This document shows positions 7,261-15,640 of a stretch of 21,217 nt of DNA, piece by piece. The notes under the pieces are model-generated. The model did not search any database and was not told the DNA's origin. It saw nothing but the letters and a program-made list of their open reading frames with translations. Position 1 is the first letter of the stretch; each line of letters opens with the position of its first letter. This DNA is from Clostridium sp. AM33-3 (GTDB lineage: Bacteria > Bacillota > Clostridia > Lachnospirales > Lachnospiraceae): positions 1 through 21,217 of the forward strand of contig NZ_QUIV01000038.1 in the NCBI RefSeq assembly GCF_003480315.1, given 5' to 3'. The translations under genes were made by a program, and so were the position numbers.

Positions 7261-8874
7261 TTATTTTTCCGGCATGGTCTCCACTGCTGACCGCTCAATC
7301 GGAAGACCTGCGTGATAGCGTACCATAAACTCGTCAAAGCCCTTCACATCCTCTGCATCCGGCTCCATAACTGTTCCGTGCTGACCGCCGAATACCTTCT
7401 TCTCCAGGTAAGCATCCAGGCTCTCACCTTCCGCCTTCCATACACGGTAAGCGGCAAGAAGTGCTGCGCCCCATGCACCGCCCTCGCCTGCGGTCTCCAT
7501 AACCTCCACCGGAACTCCGGCTGCGGCTGCCATGATCTTCTGGCCTACGCCTTTGGTCTTAAACAGACCGCCATGACCAAGCAGGACATCCAGCTTTACC
7601 TGTTCATCACGGAACAGGATATCCAGACCAGTCTTTAACGCGCCAAGGGAGGTATACAAATGGGTTCTCATAAAGTTAGCCAGGTTGAATTTGTCGTCCG
7701 GACGGCGTACGAACAGCGGGCGTCCCTCTTCAAAACCGGTGATGTGTTCGCCGGAGAAGTAATTGTATGCCAGCAGGCCGCCACAGTCCTTGTCTCCCTC
7801 CAATGCCTTATTGTAAAGGACACCGAACAGGCGGTTCATGTCAACCTCCATGCCCATGCTCTCCATAAACTCTCTGAACAGACCGACCCATGCGTTTAAG
7901 TCGGAGGTACAGTTGTTGCAGTGTACCATGCCCACCAGATCTCCGGCCGGGGTAGTCACCAGATCGATCTCCGGATGTACCTTCTTTAACTCTTTCTCCA
8001 GAACTACCATGGCAAATACGCTGGTACCTGCGGATACGTTGCCGGTGCGGACCTTTACACTGTTGGTGGCAGTCATGCCGGTTCCTGCGTCGCCCTCCGG
8101 CGGACACATCGGGATGCCTGCTTCCAGGTTGCCGCTCACATCCAGGAGTTTTGCGCCCTCTGCTGTTAATCTGCCTGCGTCCTCTCCTGCTACCAGAGCC
8201 TTCGGCAGGATGTCACGCAGCTTCCAGGAGTAACCCTTGTCTGCAACCAGCGCATCGAACTTCTCTACCATCTTCTGATCGAAGTCATGAGCATGGATGT
8301 CTACCGGGAACATACCTGCCACATCACCAATGCCAAGCACCTTCTGGCCGGTGAGTTTCCAGTGTACATAACCCTCCAGAGTGATCATGTAATCAATATC
8401 CGGTACATGAGCTTCCCCATTTAAAATTGCCTGATACAGATGCGCAATGCTCCAGCGCTGCGGGATCGGGTACGCAAACAGCTCCGTCAGTTTTTCGGAT
8501 GCCTCTGCGGTGATGGTATTTCTCCAGGTGCGGAACGGAACCAGAAGTTCTCCTGCCTTGTCAAATACCATGTAACCGTGCATCATGGCACTGATGCCAA
8601 TACCGCCAACTGCATGTAAGGTCTCACCGTACTGGTTTTTCACATCCGCTGCCAGCTTTGCATATGCGTCCTGGATACCAGTCCAGATATCTTCCAATGT
8701 ATAAGTCCATATGCCATCCGTCAGGCGGTTTTCCCAGTCATGGTCACCGGATGCGATCGGTGTATGGTCCTCTCCCACTAAAACAGCTTTGATACGGGTG
8801 GAGCCGAACTCGATACCGAGGGCAGTCTTCTTTTCCCGGATCCACTGTGCGATGGTTTCTTTGTTTGCACTCAT
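7261..8874 (-). CDS. FGGY-family sugar kinase, probable L-ribulokinase
   Basis: A 537-residue cytoplasmic kinase of the FGGY family, which phosphorylates pentuloses and similar sugars with ATP. The N-terminal phosphate motif reads [13 protein letters not shown] (20-32), with Glu where most family members have Asp. [13 protein letters not shown] (93-105) and FRTWRNT (114-120) form part of the sugar pocket. The C-terminal domain has [20 protein letters not shown] and [12 protein letters not shown], the adenosine-binding region. Length and the araD partner 24 bp downstream favour L-ribulokinase. Xylulokinase is the main alternative, because no isomerase is adjacent to fix the substrate. The start is well supported by AAGGAGG before ATG. 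A terminator (9003-9034) and 240 bp separate it from the transporter operon. Confidence 0.82.
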   Translation of the reverse strand: MSANKETIAQWIREKKTALGIEFGSTRIKAVLVGEDHTPIASGDHDWENRLTDGIWTYTLEDIWTGIQDAYAKLAADVKNQYGETLHAVGGIGISAMMHGYMVFDKAGELLVPFRTWRNTITAEASEKLTELFAYPIPQRWSIAHLYQAILNGEAHVPDIDYMITLEGYVHWKLTGQKVLGIGDVAGMFPVDIHAHDFDQKMVEKFDALVADKGYSWKLRDILPKALVAGEDAGRLTAEGAKLLDVSGNLEAGIPMCPPEGDAGTGMTATNSVKVRTGNVSAGTSVFAMVVLEKELKKVHPEIDLVTTPAGDLVGMVHCNNCTSDLNAWVGLFREFMESMGMEVDMNRLFGVLYNKALEGDKDCGGLLAYNYFSGEHITGFEEGRPLFVRRPDDKFNLANFMRTHLYTSLGALKTGLDILFRDEQVKLDVLLGHGGLFKTKGVGQKIMAAAAGVPVEVMETAGEGGAWGAALLAAYRVWKAEGESLDAYLEKKVFGGQHGTVMEPDAEDVKGFDEFMVRYHAGLPIERSAVETMPEK

Positions 8875-8901
8875 GCGTATGATCCTCCTTGCAATTCTGT
8901 T

Positions 8902-8937
8902 ATTCTATGTTCAGTTTACTACATTATCACAAAACTG
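8902..8937 (-). promoter_or_regulatory. Weak promoter and inverted repeat ahead of the kinase gene
   Basis: On the minus strand TTGTGA (8927-8932) and TAGAAT (8902-8907) are 19 bp apart, longer than ideal. A 6-bp inverted repeat, CAGTTT (8912-8917) and AAACTG (8932-8937), overlaps them and could be an operator. The preceding terminator means this gap must contain a promoter if the kinase is transcribed separately. The exact boxes are uncertain. Confidence 0.3.
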
Positions 8938-9002
8938 TCTCGTATTTTTCCTCTGTTTTTTGTATTCCTCTCACAATGTTGTATTTTATTTCCGTAATAA
9001 GC

Positions 9003-9034
9003 AAAATCCTGTCATCTTTTTCTGACAGGATTTT
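9003..9034 (-). terminator. Terminator of the sugar ABC operon
   Basis: A perfect 12-bp stem (AAAATCCTGTCA / TGACAGGATTTT) with an 8-nt loop lies about 80 nt after the stop of the last permease gene. U-rich tracts flank both sides, so it could act in either direction. It separates the importer operon from the kinase-epimerase genes. Confidence 0.85.
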
Positions 9035-9115
9035 GTCTGTTTTTGCTAATTTTAACCTGGAATCCCGCCGATTATCTCAGTCATATTTCCGAAATCCAAG
9101 TACAAGTTTTGGGAG

Positions 9116-10129
9116 TTATTTTTTCTTTTTCATCATAGCCAGTACAGACTGGAGTACGATAAAGAAGCAAAGCAATGCTGCGATCGTGATTCTGGTCCAC
9201 CAGGATGACAGAGTTCCCTGGAATGTAATAAATGCCTCGATCGTTGCTTTGATCAGAACACCAAACAGCGTTCCGAAGACATTGCCGACACCTCCGGTCA
9301 GCAGTGTTCCACCGATGACAGAAGAGGCAATTGCATCCATCTCAAAGCCTTTCGCCTGTTCTACGAATCCTCCCAGCGTATTTAAACAGAACAGAATGCT
9401 TCCGATTCCGCAGAGGAAGCCATCCAGCACGTATGCTTTCAGTTTCACACGGCGTACATTCAGTCCCATCATAAGCGCAGACTGCTCATTACCGCCGATA
9501 GCGTAGATGCTACGGCCGAACTTTGTAAATTTCAGCATGATAAAGGCTAAAACAAGAAGGATCAGCGCGATCACAACCGTCGGATAGATATACGGATAAA
9601 TCATGACACCCTTTTTATTCAGATATCCGCCAAACGGAAAATAGAGCTTCAGCTTCGCCCATGCCATGAAGGTCTCATTGGTGATGCTGATCATGTCCTT
9701 GGAGATGATTGCCGTCATACCTCTGGCAAAGAACATACCGGCCAGCGTTACGATAAACGGCTGGATATCCATATAAGCAACCAGAAAGCCCTGTACCAGG
9801 CCAAACACAATTCCGGTCACCAGAACGATCAGAACTGCCGGAACTGCACCGATGCCGCCTTTTTCCATCATCCATGCCAACATCATACAGCCCATTGCCA
9901 CAAACGAACCAACACTGATATCAATACCGCCGGTGATCATAACGATCGTCATGCCGATACCGATCACGATCAGGCCGGCATTGGAAATAAACAGATTTAA
10001 AAAGTTCTGCGTCTTGGCAAAGCCCTGTGCATTAAAAACAACACAGCCGATTGCGTACATGACAAAGAACAGCACGATCGTGACCAGAAGCAGAAATGAA
10101 TTCTGATTTAATTTCTTCTTTTCTTTCAT
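9116..10129 (-). CDS. yjfF: Furanose-type sugar ABC transporter permease (YjfF-like)
   Basis: A 337-residue inner-membrane permease of the ribose/galactofuranose (BPD_transp_2) class, with multiple hydrophobic helices. The family loop GIGMTIVMITGGIDISVGS comes early, and the coupling segment YAIGGNEQSALMMGLNV comes late. It would pair with the YtfT-like permease to form the channel. E. coli YjfF is of nearly the same length (about 330). The start is 3 nt after the stop of the upstream permease, with AAAGGAGG overlapping that gene's end, so the two are translationally linked. It is the last gene of the importer operon. Sugar specificity cannot be read from the permease itself; galactofuranose and L-arabinofuranose are the candidates from family and neighbours. 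Confidence 0.9.
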   Translation of the reverse strand: MKEKKKLNQNSFLLLVTIVLFFVMYAIGCVVFNAQGFAKTQNFLNLFISNAGLIVIGIGMTIVMITGGIDISVGSFVAMGCMMLAWMMEKGGIGAVPAVLIVLVTGIVFGLVQGFLVAYMDIQPFIVTLAGMFFARGMTAIISKDMISITNETFMAWAKLKLYFPFGGYLNKKGVMIYPYIYPTVVIALILLVLAFIMLKFTKFGRSIYAIGGNEQSALMMGLNVRRVKLKAYVLDGFLCGIGSILFCLNTLGGFVEQAKGFEMDAIASSVIGGTLLTGGVGNVFGTLFGVLIKATIEAFITFQGTLSSWWTRITIAALLCFFIVLQSVLAMMKKKK

Positions 10130-10132
10130 GAT

Positions 10133-11191
10133 TTATGCCGCCTCCTTTCCAGCCGTGCTCTGTTCTTTTTTCTGAACAAATGCTTTTCTCCATCTTGCAA
10201 AGCCCGGAGACTGCAGTGCTACGATGATGACTACAACAATTGCCTTATATACCGGAACCTGATCCGATGAGACATGCATCGCGTAGAGGGTGGTCGTCAG
10301 TGCCTGGATCGTAAATGCACCGATGACTGAACCGGCCAGAGAGAATTTTCCGCCGCCGAGAGAGTTTCCGCCGATCGCTACCGCCAGAATCGCATCCAGC
10401 TCCATATTCAGACCGATATTGTTTGCATCTGCGGAATAGATACGGCTTGAAGCGATCAGTCCGGAAAGACCGGAACAAAGGCCTAAATACGCATAGGTCA
10501 GGAAAATGATCATCACCGATTTGATACCGACCAGCTGAGATGCCCGCTTATTGATACCAACCGACTGGATATACATGCCCAGTGCTGTCTTTTTCAGCAG
10601 GAGGGAGGTCAGCGCCACCACGATGACCGCCACAATAAACGGCGTCGGTACCGGGAATCCCGGAAGGGAAGCGCCGAGCGTACGATAGCTGTCTACACGC
10701 ACGTAGGTGATCTGTCCATCTGTAATCAGCTGCGCGATACCGCGTCCGGCTGTAAACATGATCAGCGTTGCTACCATGGGCTGGATATTTAATTTTGCCA
10801 CCAGAAAACCATTAAAGCAGCCGATTGCCGCACCGACTAACAGAGCCGCCAGAAAGCCGAGGAGCAGAGGATTTGCATAAGCCGTTGCCGCACGCTCCCC
10901 GCCGGTTAAGATATTGCAGCAGACTGCTGCACTGACCGCCATGATCGCTCCGACAGAAATATCGGTTCCTGCTGAGGAAGATACGACCAGCGTCATGCCA
11001 ACTGCCAGGATCACCAGCTCTGATGCACGGTTGATGATATCGATCAGATATCCGTAAAGAACACCATTTCGGATTTCAATCGCAAAAAAGTTCGGTGTCG
11101 TGATGATATTTACCAGCAATACCAGCGCAAGGCAGAAAATCGGAAGAAAGAGCCGCTGCGAGGTAATTTTCTTAAACGTCATATTTTTCAT
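10133..11191 (-). CDS. ytfT: Furanose-type sugar ABC transporter permease (YtfT-like)
   Basis: A 352-residue multi-span permease of the same class as its downstream neighbour and similar in length to E. coli YtfT (about 340). Family features include ILAVGMTLVVSSSAGTDISV after the second helix, the loop GFLVAKLNIQPMVATLIMFT, and YIQSVGINKRASQLVGIKS, which is expected to contact the ATPase. The start lies 2 nt after the stop of the ATPase gene, and its ribosome binding site GGAGG is inside the last codons of that gene. The charged C-terminal tail (QKKEQSTAGKEAA) is cytoplasmic. It works as a heterodimer with the next gene product, powered by the YtfR-like ATPase. Confidence 0.9.
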   Translation of the reverse strand: MKNMTFKKITSQRLFLPIFCLALVLLVNIITTPNFFAIEIRNGVLYGYLIDIINRASELVILAVGMTLVVSSSAGTDISVGAIMAVSAAVCCNILTGGERAATAYANPLLLGFLAALLVGAAIGCFNGFLVAKLNIQPMVATLIMFTAGRGIAQLITDGQITYVRVDSYRTLGASLPGFPVPTPFIVAVIVVALTSLLLKKTALGMYIQSVGINKRASQLVGIKSVMIIFLTYAYLGLCSGLSGLIASSRIYSADANNIGLNMELDAILAVAIGGNSLGGGKFSLAGSVIGAFTIQALTTTLYAMHVSSDQVPVYKAIVVVIIVALQSPGFARWRKAFVQKKEQSTAGKEAA

Positions 11192-11193
11192 AG

Positions 11194-12708
11194 TTACTGT
11201 CCTCCTGCAATGGTTGACATGATGGTGGACTGATTCATCTCGTCATTGGAAAGCTCTCCGACCTTTGTTCCGTCACGCATGACAACCATGCGATCGCAGG
11301 TGCGGAGCATCTCCTCAATTTCCGAAGAAATAAATACAACCGCCATGCCCTGTTCCGCCAGCTTGACCACCAGCTTCTGGATCTCCGTCTTCGTGCCGAC
11401 GTCAATACCACGGGTCGGCTCGTCGAGGATCAGGAAATCCGGATTTGTCAGAAGCCATCGTCCGATGATTACCTTCTGCTGATTACCGCCGGACAGCGAT
11501 TTGATCGGTGTCTCGCGGGAGGCTGTCTTGATCTGGAGCATCTCGATGTACTTATCCGTAAATTCTTCCTGCTGTTTCCGGCTTAAAAGGTGAAAGATAC
11601 CGCGTTTTGCCTGAAGTGCCATGATCAGGTTTTCACGAACAGACAAATCTGCGATAATGCCCTCATTTTTACGATCCTCCGGCAGATATGCCATGCCTGC
11701 ATTCATCGACATGAGCGGATGACGGGCTGTAAGCGTTTTTCCGTTTACTTTCAGCTCGCCTTCATCCGGTTTTTCCGCTCCATACAGGACACGTACGGTT
11801 TCGGAACGGCCGGATCCGAGAAGACCGGTAAAGCCAACGACCTCTCCCTTATGAATAACAAGATCAAAGGGTTTGATGTAACCCTTCTTTCCAAGTCCGA
11901 CTGCCTTGATAACGACATCGTCATCACCATGCTTTTCTTCTGACCTGGAATTCTTGATCGCAGCCAGATCATCAAAATCTTTTCCCATCATCTTTGCCAC
12001 CAGCTGGACTCTCGGAAGCTCTGCCGTTGTAAACTGGCCAACCAGCTGTCCGTTTCTCAGTACCGTGATCTTGTCACAGACTGCATAAACCTGTTCCAGG
12101 AAATGCGTAACAAAAATGATGCCGACACCTTCTGCTTTCAGGCGACGCATCAGAGTAAACAGCTTTTCTACTTCTCCGTCATCCAGAGAAGAAGTCGGCT
12201 CATCCAGAATCAATACCTTCGCAGACATATCCACTGCACGTGCGATCGCTACCATCTGCTGGATCGCGATCGAATAATTATCGATCGTCTGTGTTACATC
12301 TGCATGTATGTCAAGGTCCTGCAGCAGTTTGCCGGCCTTTTTATTCATCGTTTTCCAGTCAATCAATCCGCCTTTTCGCGGTTCACGTCCGATAAACAGA
12401 TTCTCTGCCACAGTCAGATTCGGACAAAGATTGACCTCCTGATACACTGTACTGATGCCCCGGTTCTGTGCTTCCTGCGGACTGCGGTTCACAATTGCAT
12501 GGTCGCAGCCATCGATCAGGATCTCTCCTGTCTCAAATTCCTCTACCCCCGTCAACACCTTGATCAGGGTAGATTTTCCAGCTCCGTTTTCCCCCATCAG
12601 GGCATGGATCTCGCCTTTTTTTAAGGTAAAATCCACATTCTGCAGAGCTTTTACACCCGGGAATGTCTTATAAATATGCCTCATCTCAAGAACGGAATCC
12701 TTTTCCAT
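11194..12708 (-). CDS. ytfR: Furanose-type sugar ABC transporter ATPase, two ABC domains (YtfR-like)
   Basis: A 504-residue tandem ATPase of the Rbs/Mgl/Ytf type (usual 490-510). The first domain has Walker A GENGAGKST (39-47), Walker B VLILDEPTSSLDDGE, and the degenerate signature YSIAIQQ that is normal for this family. The second domain has the usual degenerate Walker A (GLLGSGRSE), a canonical LSGGNQQKV signature and LILDEPTRGIDVG. It hydrolyses ATP on the inner face of the membrane to drive sugar import through the two permeases encoded next. It is separated from the binding-protein gene by 112 bp containing a strong stem-loop terminator. Its own ribosome binding site (AAGGAGG) follows that stem. 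Expression is therefore expected to be lower than that of the binding protein. Confidence 0.92.
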   Translation of the reverse strand: MEKDSVLEMRHIYKTFPGVKALQNVDFTLKKGEIHALMGENGAGKSTLIKVLTGVEEFETGEILIDGCDHAIVNRSPQEAQNRGISTVYQEVNLCPNLTVAENLFIGREPRKGGLIDWKTMNKKAGKLLQDLDIHADVTQTIDNYSIAIQQMVAIARAVDMSAKVLILDEPTSSLDDGEVEKLFTLMRRLKAEGVGIIFVTHFLEQVYAVCDKITVLRNGQLVGQFTTAELPRVQLVAKMMGKDFDDLAAIKNSRSEEKHGDDDVVIKAVGLGKKGYIKPFDLVIHKGEVVGFTGLLGSGRSETVRVLYGAEKPDEGELKVNGKTLTARHPLMSMNAGMAYLPEDRKNEGIIADLSVRENLIMALQAKRGIFHLLSRKQQEEFTDKYIEMLQIKTASRETPIKSLSGGNQQKVIIGRWLLTNPDFLILDEPTRGIDVGTKTEIQKLVVKLAEQGMAVVFISSEIEEMLRTCDRMVVMRDGTKVGELSNDEMNQSTIMSTIAGGQ

Positions 12709-12730
12709 AAAAGCTTTGCCTCCTTATCTG

Positions 12731-12778
12731 AAAAAAGAGGCGCGGGGAAGGAAACCTAAGCCTCCGGCCCCGCGCCTC
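12731..12778 (-). terminator. Intercistronic terminator between binding protein and ATPase genes
   Basis: GAGGCGCGGGG and CCCCGCGCCTC form an 11-bp GC-rich stem followed by TTTTTT (12731-12736) on the minus strand. Its place between ytfQ and ytfR suggests partial termination, or 3'-end protection of the binding-protein mRNA, giving excess binding protein over the membrane complex. Confidence 0.85.
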
Positions 12779-12820
12779 CTAAAAGCGATTGCCTGTCCGA
12801 TTATTTTCGATTATTTGCAA

Positions 12821-13891
12821 TTAGTACGCTCTTGTCTTTAAGATTTCTTCCAGATCCATGCTGGTATCGAAGTATGCTTCATCTACGTACTGGATCTTCT
12901 CAACTTCTTCGCCCTTCTCCAGCTTCTGGATGATCTCAGCTACACGCGGACCATGAAGCGGGTTGCACTCGAAGGTTGCGTTTAAATCACCTGCAATCAT
13001 GGATTCAAATGCTGCCTTTACAGAGTCAAAGCTTACAACGATGATGTCGCCCTCCGGACCACAGGTCTTGCCTGCTGCCTTGATCGCATCGATCGCACCA
13101 AATGCTTCGTTATCATTCTCACAGATTACTACATCGATATCATCATAGCTCTTTAAGAAGGACTCCATAACTTCCTGTCCTTTTGCCTGAGTAAACTCAC
13201 CGGACTGTCTGTCAAGCATCTTCCAGTTGGAATGCTCTTTCAGCTTGTTGTCCATGCCCTCAGTACGGCCAACCTGCGCAGATGCACCGATGGTACCCTG
13301 AATGGTAACCATATTGATTTCTTCGTCGCTGCGTCCCTGCTTCTCTAAATAATCAGCCAGCCAGTCACCACAGGTTTCACCTTCTTTTACAAAGTTTCCG
13401 CCAACCCATGCCTCATACAGGCTGTCATCGGAAAGCTGCATCTGACGGTCAGAAAGAATAACCGGGATACCAGCCTCTTTTGCCTCTTCCAGAACAGTCT
13501 CCCAGCCTGTTTCAACTACCGGAGCAACTACGATGTAGTCAACACCCTGCTGGATGAAGGAACGGATAGCCTTGATCTGATTCTCCTGTTTCTGCTGCGC
13601 ATCATCAAAGATCAGCTTATAGCCATTTTCTTCGGTAAAGGTGGATTTGAAGGATTCGGTGTTCGCGGTTCTCCAGTCAGACTCAGCACCAACCTGTGCA
13701 TAACCAACCGTGATCAGTTCGCCGTCTGCTGCCTCTTTTTTCTCTTCTGCAGCAGCTGCAGTAGTTTCTGCTGCCTCTGCCTTGGTCTCTGCCGGAGCTG
13801 CTGTCGTTTTGTCAGCCGGATTGCTTGTACATGCAGTTACAGACAAAGCCATTGCGGTTGCTAAAGCTGCGGACATTAATTTTTTTCTCAT
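12821..13891 (-). CDS. ytfQ: Furanose-type sugar-binding lipoprotein (YtfQ-like)
   Basis: A periplasmic-binding-protein-type lipoprotein of 356 residues. I start it at ATG 13891 because AAAGGAGG is seven bases upstream; the frame is open a little further but without support. A signal peptide ends in the lipobox VTAC, with C21 as the lipid anchor. It is followed by an Ala/Thr/Glu-rich linker of about 40 residues and the sugar-binding fold. Close YtfQ matches are VGYAQVGAESDWR, QQKQENQIKAIRSFIQQGVD, IVVAPVVETGWE, IQGTIGASAQVGR and SGEFTQAKGQEVMESF. YtfQ of E. coli binds galactofuranose and also arabinose. With the araD and kinase genes nearby, L-arabinofuranose is a reasonable guess here. The two-component genes upstream probably control it. 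Confidence 0.93.
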   Translation of the reverse strand: MRKKLMSAALATAMALSVTACTSNPADKTTAAPAETKAEAAETTAAAAEEKKEAADGELITVGYAQVGAESDWRTANTESFKSTFTEENGYKLIFDDAQQKQENQIKAIRSFIQQGVDYIVVAPVVETGWETVLEEAKEAGIPVILSDRQMQLSDDSLYEAWVGGNFVKEGETCGDWLADYLEKQGRSDEEINMVTIQGTIGASAQVGRTEGMDNKLKEHSNWKMLDRQSGEFTQAKGQEVMESFLKSYDDIDVVICENDNEAFGAIDAIKAAGKTCGPEGDIIVVSFDSVKAAFESMIAGDLNATFECNPLHGPRVAEIIQKLEKGEEVEKIQYVDEAYFDTSMDLEEILKTRAY

Positions 13892-13935
13892 ACTGTTTCC
13901 TCCTTTAAGAACCAATCGATTTATTTTGTAAGCCC

Positions 13936-13972
13936 ATTATACTAAATGCTCCGTCATTTTCATACGGAGCAT
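13936..13972 (-). promoter_or_regulatory. ytfQ promoter overlapped by a perfect inverted repeat
   Basis: A consensus -10 TATAAT (13936-13941) lies about 45 bp before the ytfQ start, with no good -35 box. In place of one is a perfect 9-bp inverted repeat, ATGCTCCGT / ACGGAGCAT with a 9-bp centre (13946-13972). A missing -35 with a dyad over that region fits an activator-dependent promoter, and the neighbouring AraC-type response regulator is the obvious candidate. In RNA the repeat could also form a hairpin downstream of the histidine kinase gene, but no U-tract follows. Confidence 0.5.
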
Positions 13973-14067
13973 CTTTGGAAAAAGGTATGTTATTTTTTAC
14001 CATTTCAGATTCTTTTTTGTAGCTGTCAAAACCACTGCGGCACAAAATACATTTTTTTATGATAATG

Positions 14068-15627
14068 TTATGAATTCTTTCGATTTCCAAGGTAAATCTT
14101 AAAGCAGGTACCGATATTTTTTTCTGATTCCACTAATATTTCTGCCTGATCTCCATAGTAGATCCGCACTCGCTGCGCAACATTGTGCAGTCCGAATCCG
14201 CCATTTCCGATCGGCTGCAGTTCCTCTCCCGGTTCCAGTCTGAGTTTTTTTCTTACTGCCGCAAGCTCGGTCTCATCCATGCCGATCCCGTTATCCTCAA
14301 TCTCAAAAACCAGCCCGTTGCGGTCCTCGTAGCCGCGAATCAGGATACAGCCGCCGCCCCGCTTATTTTTAATGCCATGATAAAGAGCATTTTCCACGAG
14401 CGGCTGCAAGAGCATCTTCAAGACAATCCTCTGCCGGATCGAAGGTTCAATTTCGATCGAATAATCGAGGATATCCTCATAACGGATTTTCTGGATTTTT
14501 AAATAGCTTCGGATATGAGACTCTTCTTCCTCTATCGTAACAAATTCCCGTCCTCCTGAAAGAACCGTCCGGAAGAAATCGCTCAGATCGGTTGTCATCT
14601 CGACCACCTGACGATTGTTTCCGCCTTCCGCCATCCAGACAATGGAATCCAGCGTGTTATAGAGAAAATGCGGACTGATCTGCTCCTGAAGGAGCCGCAG
14701 CTCCAGCTCACGCAGATTTTTCTGCTCCTGTCTTGTCTTATCCAGAAGACGACGGATACGGTCACTCATCTGATTGAAGGCCTGCGCCAGAACACTGATC
14801 TCCTCCAGACCTCCTGTCCGGGCCCGCGCATCCAGATTTCCGCTGCCGAGCTGTTCAGCAGTCTGTCTCAGTTCCCGTAATGGATCTGTGATCGATCTTG
14901 TGATTGCCGCGGAACAGCAGCTTCCGACGATCAGTACCATTGCCAGAAGGGCCAGATATCCCTGCATCCGGTCCGCCATTTTCAGCTTCAGTTCATTCTG
15001 CAGATGCTCCATATTGATGGTCTCATAATAGATATACTGCGTAATGTATTCCTGGATCATGGAACAAAGTCCCTGGATATCATTCTCCCAGATACTGACA
15101 TTTTCATCGTATTTTCCGCCTTCAGCGGAATTCGCGATCATTTTATCCACAGCCCGCTCCAGCGAATCCAGACACGACAGGATGCCGCGGATCTTAATAT
15201 CACAGTCTGACCCTGCTTCCCGGTCGATCGTTTTTTCAAAGGCCTGTCTTGCCGACGCAATCAGGCTATGTGGATTTTTGACAACAGTCGCATACTTGGT
15301 CGTTCCCTCCACAATATCTCCGTTTTCAAACTGCCCGGCATCGATCAGACCGATCATAACCCGATACATCGAATATTCCATATCCTCTTTAAAAGACAGA
15401 TTATAATTATTCGCGATCTTCAGATTTTCCATAATCCCATCATAAGCACCGGAATACGATTCGAACATATTCTGTATTCCCAGTACCATGCCGGTAAGCG
15501 GGATCGCAATGACAAACAGGAGAAAAATCAGCCGTGCGCGTAAAGACAGGACCGCATGTTTTCGATTGATCTGTTCCGGTCTGAGCGTTCGGATCTCATT
15601 TTGTTCTGTATATTCTTTTTTATCCAT
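14068..15627 (-). CDS. YesM/LytS-type sensor histidine kinase
   Basis: I place the start at ATG 15627, with AGGGG just upstream and 13 bp after the response-regulator stop. The frame is open further, to 15795, but that part overlaps the regulator. The 519-residue protein has a transmembrane helix at about 31-51, an extracellular domain of about 170 residues, a second helix at about 222-243, a HAMP linker (to about 294) and a short coiled coil. The kinase core follows, with phospho-acceptor H320 in QISPHFLYNTLDSIVW, N-box LVENALYHGIK (N413), DNGIGM (445-450) and GFGLHN (477-482). This is the class that senses sugars or sugar-binding proteins in Firmicutes. Its partner is the AraC-type response regulator just upstream, and the probable target is the YtfQ-type importer just downstream. 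Confidence 0.92.
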   Translation of the reverse strand: MDKKEYTEQNEIRTLRPEQINRKHAVLSLRARLIFLLFVIAIPLTGMVLGIQNMFESYSGAYDGIMENLKIANNYNLSFKEDMEYSMYRVMIGLIDAGQFENGDIVEGTTKYATVVKNPHSLIASARQAFEKTIDREAGSDCDIKIRGILSCLDSLERAVDKMIANSAEGGKYDENVSIWENDIQGLCSMIQEYITQYIYYETINMEHLQNELKLKMADRMQGYLALLAMVLIVGSCCSAAITRSITDPLRELRQTAEQLGSGNLDARARTGGLEEISVLAQAFNQMSDRIRRLLDKTRQEQKNLRELELRLLQEQISPHFLYNTLDSIVWMAEGGNNRQVVEMTTDLSDFFRTVLSGGREFVTIEEEESHIRSYLKIQKIRYEDILDYSIEIEPSIRQRIVLKMLLQPLVENALYHGIKNKRGGGCILIRGYEDRNGLVFEIEDNGIGMDETELAAVRKKLRLEPGEELQPIGNGGFGLHNVAQRVRIYYGDQAEILVESEKNIGTCFKIYLGNRKNS

Positions 15628-15640
15628 ATTCCCCTCAGTT

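Noticed and set aside
8889..9506. Plus-strand 205-codon frame across the terminator into the permease gene
   Set aside because: It spans a terminator and the antisense of a transmembrane gene; the hydrophobic product is a reverse-strand artefact.
13905..14090. Small minus-strand frame between ytfQ and the histidine kinase gene
   Set aside because: No ribosome binding site, and it covers the promoter and dyad region.
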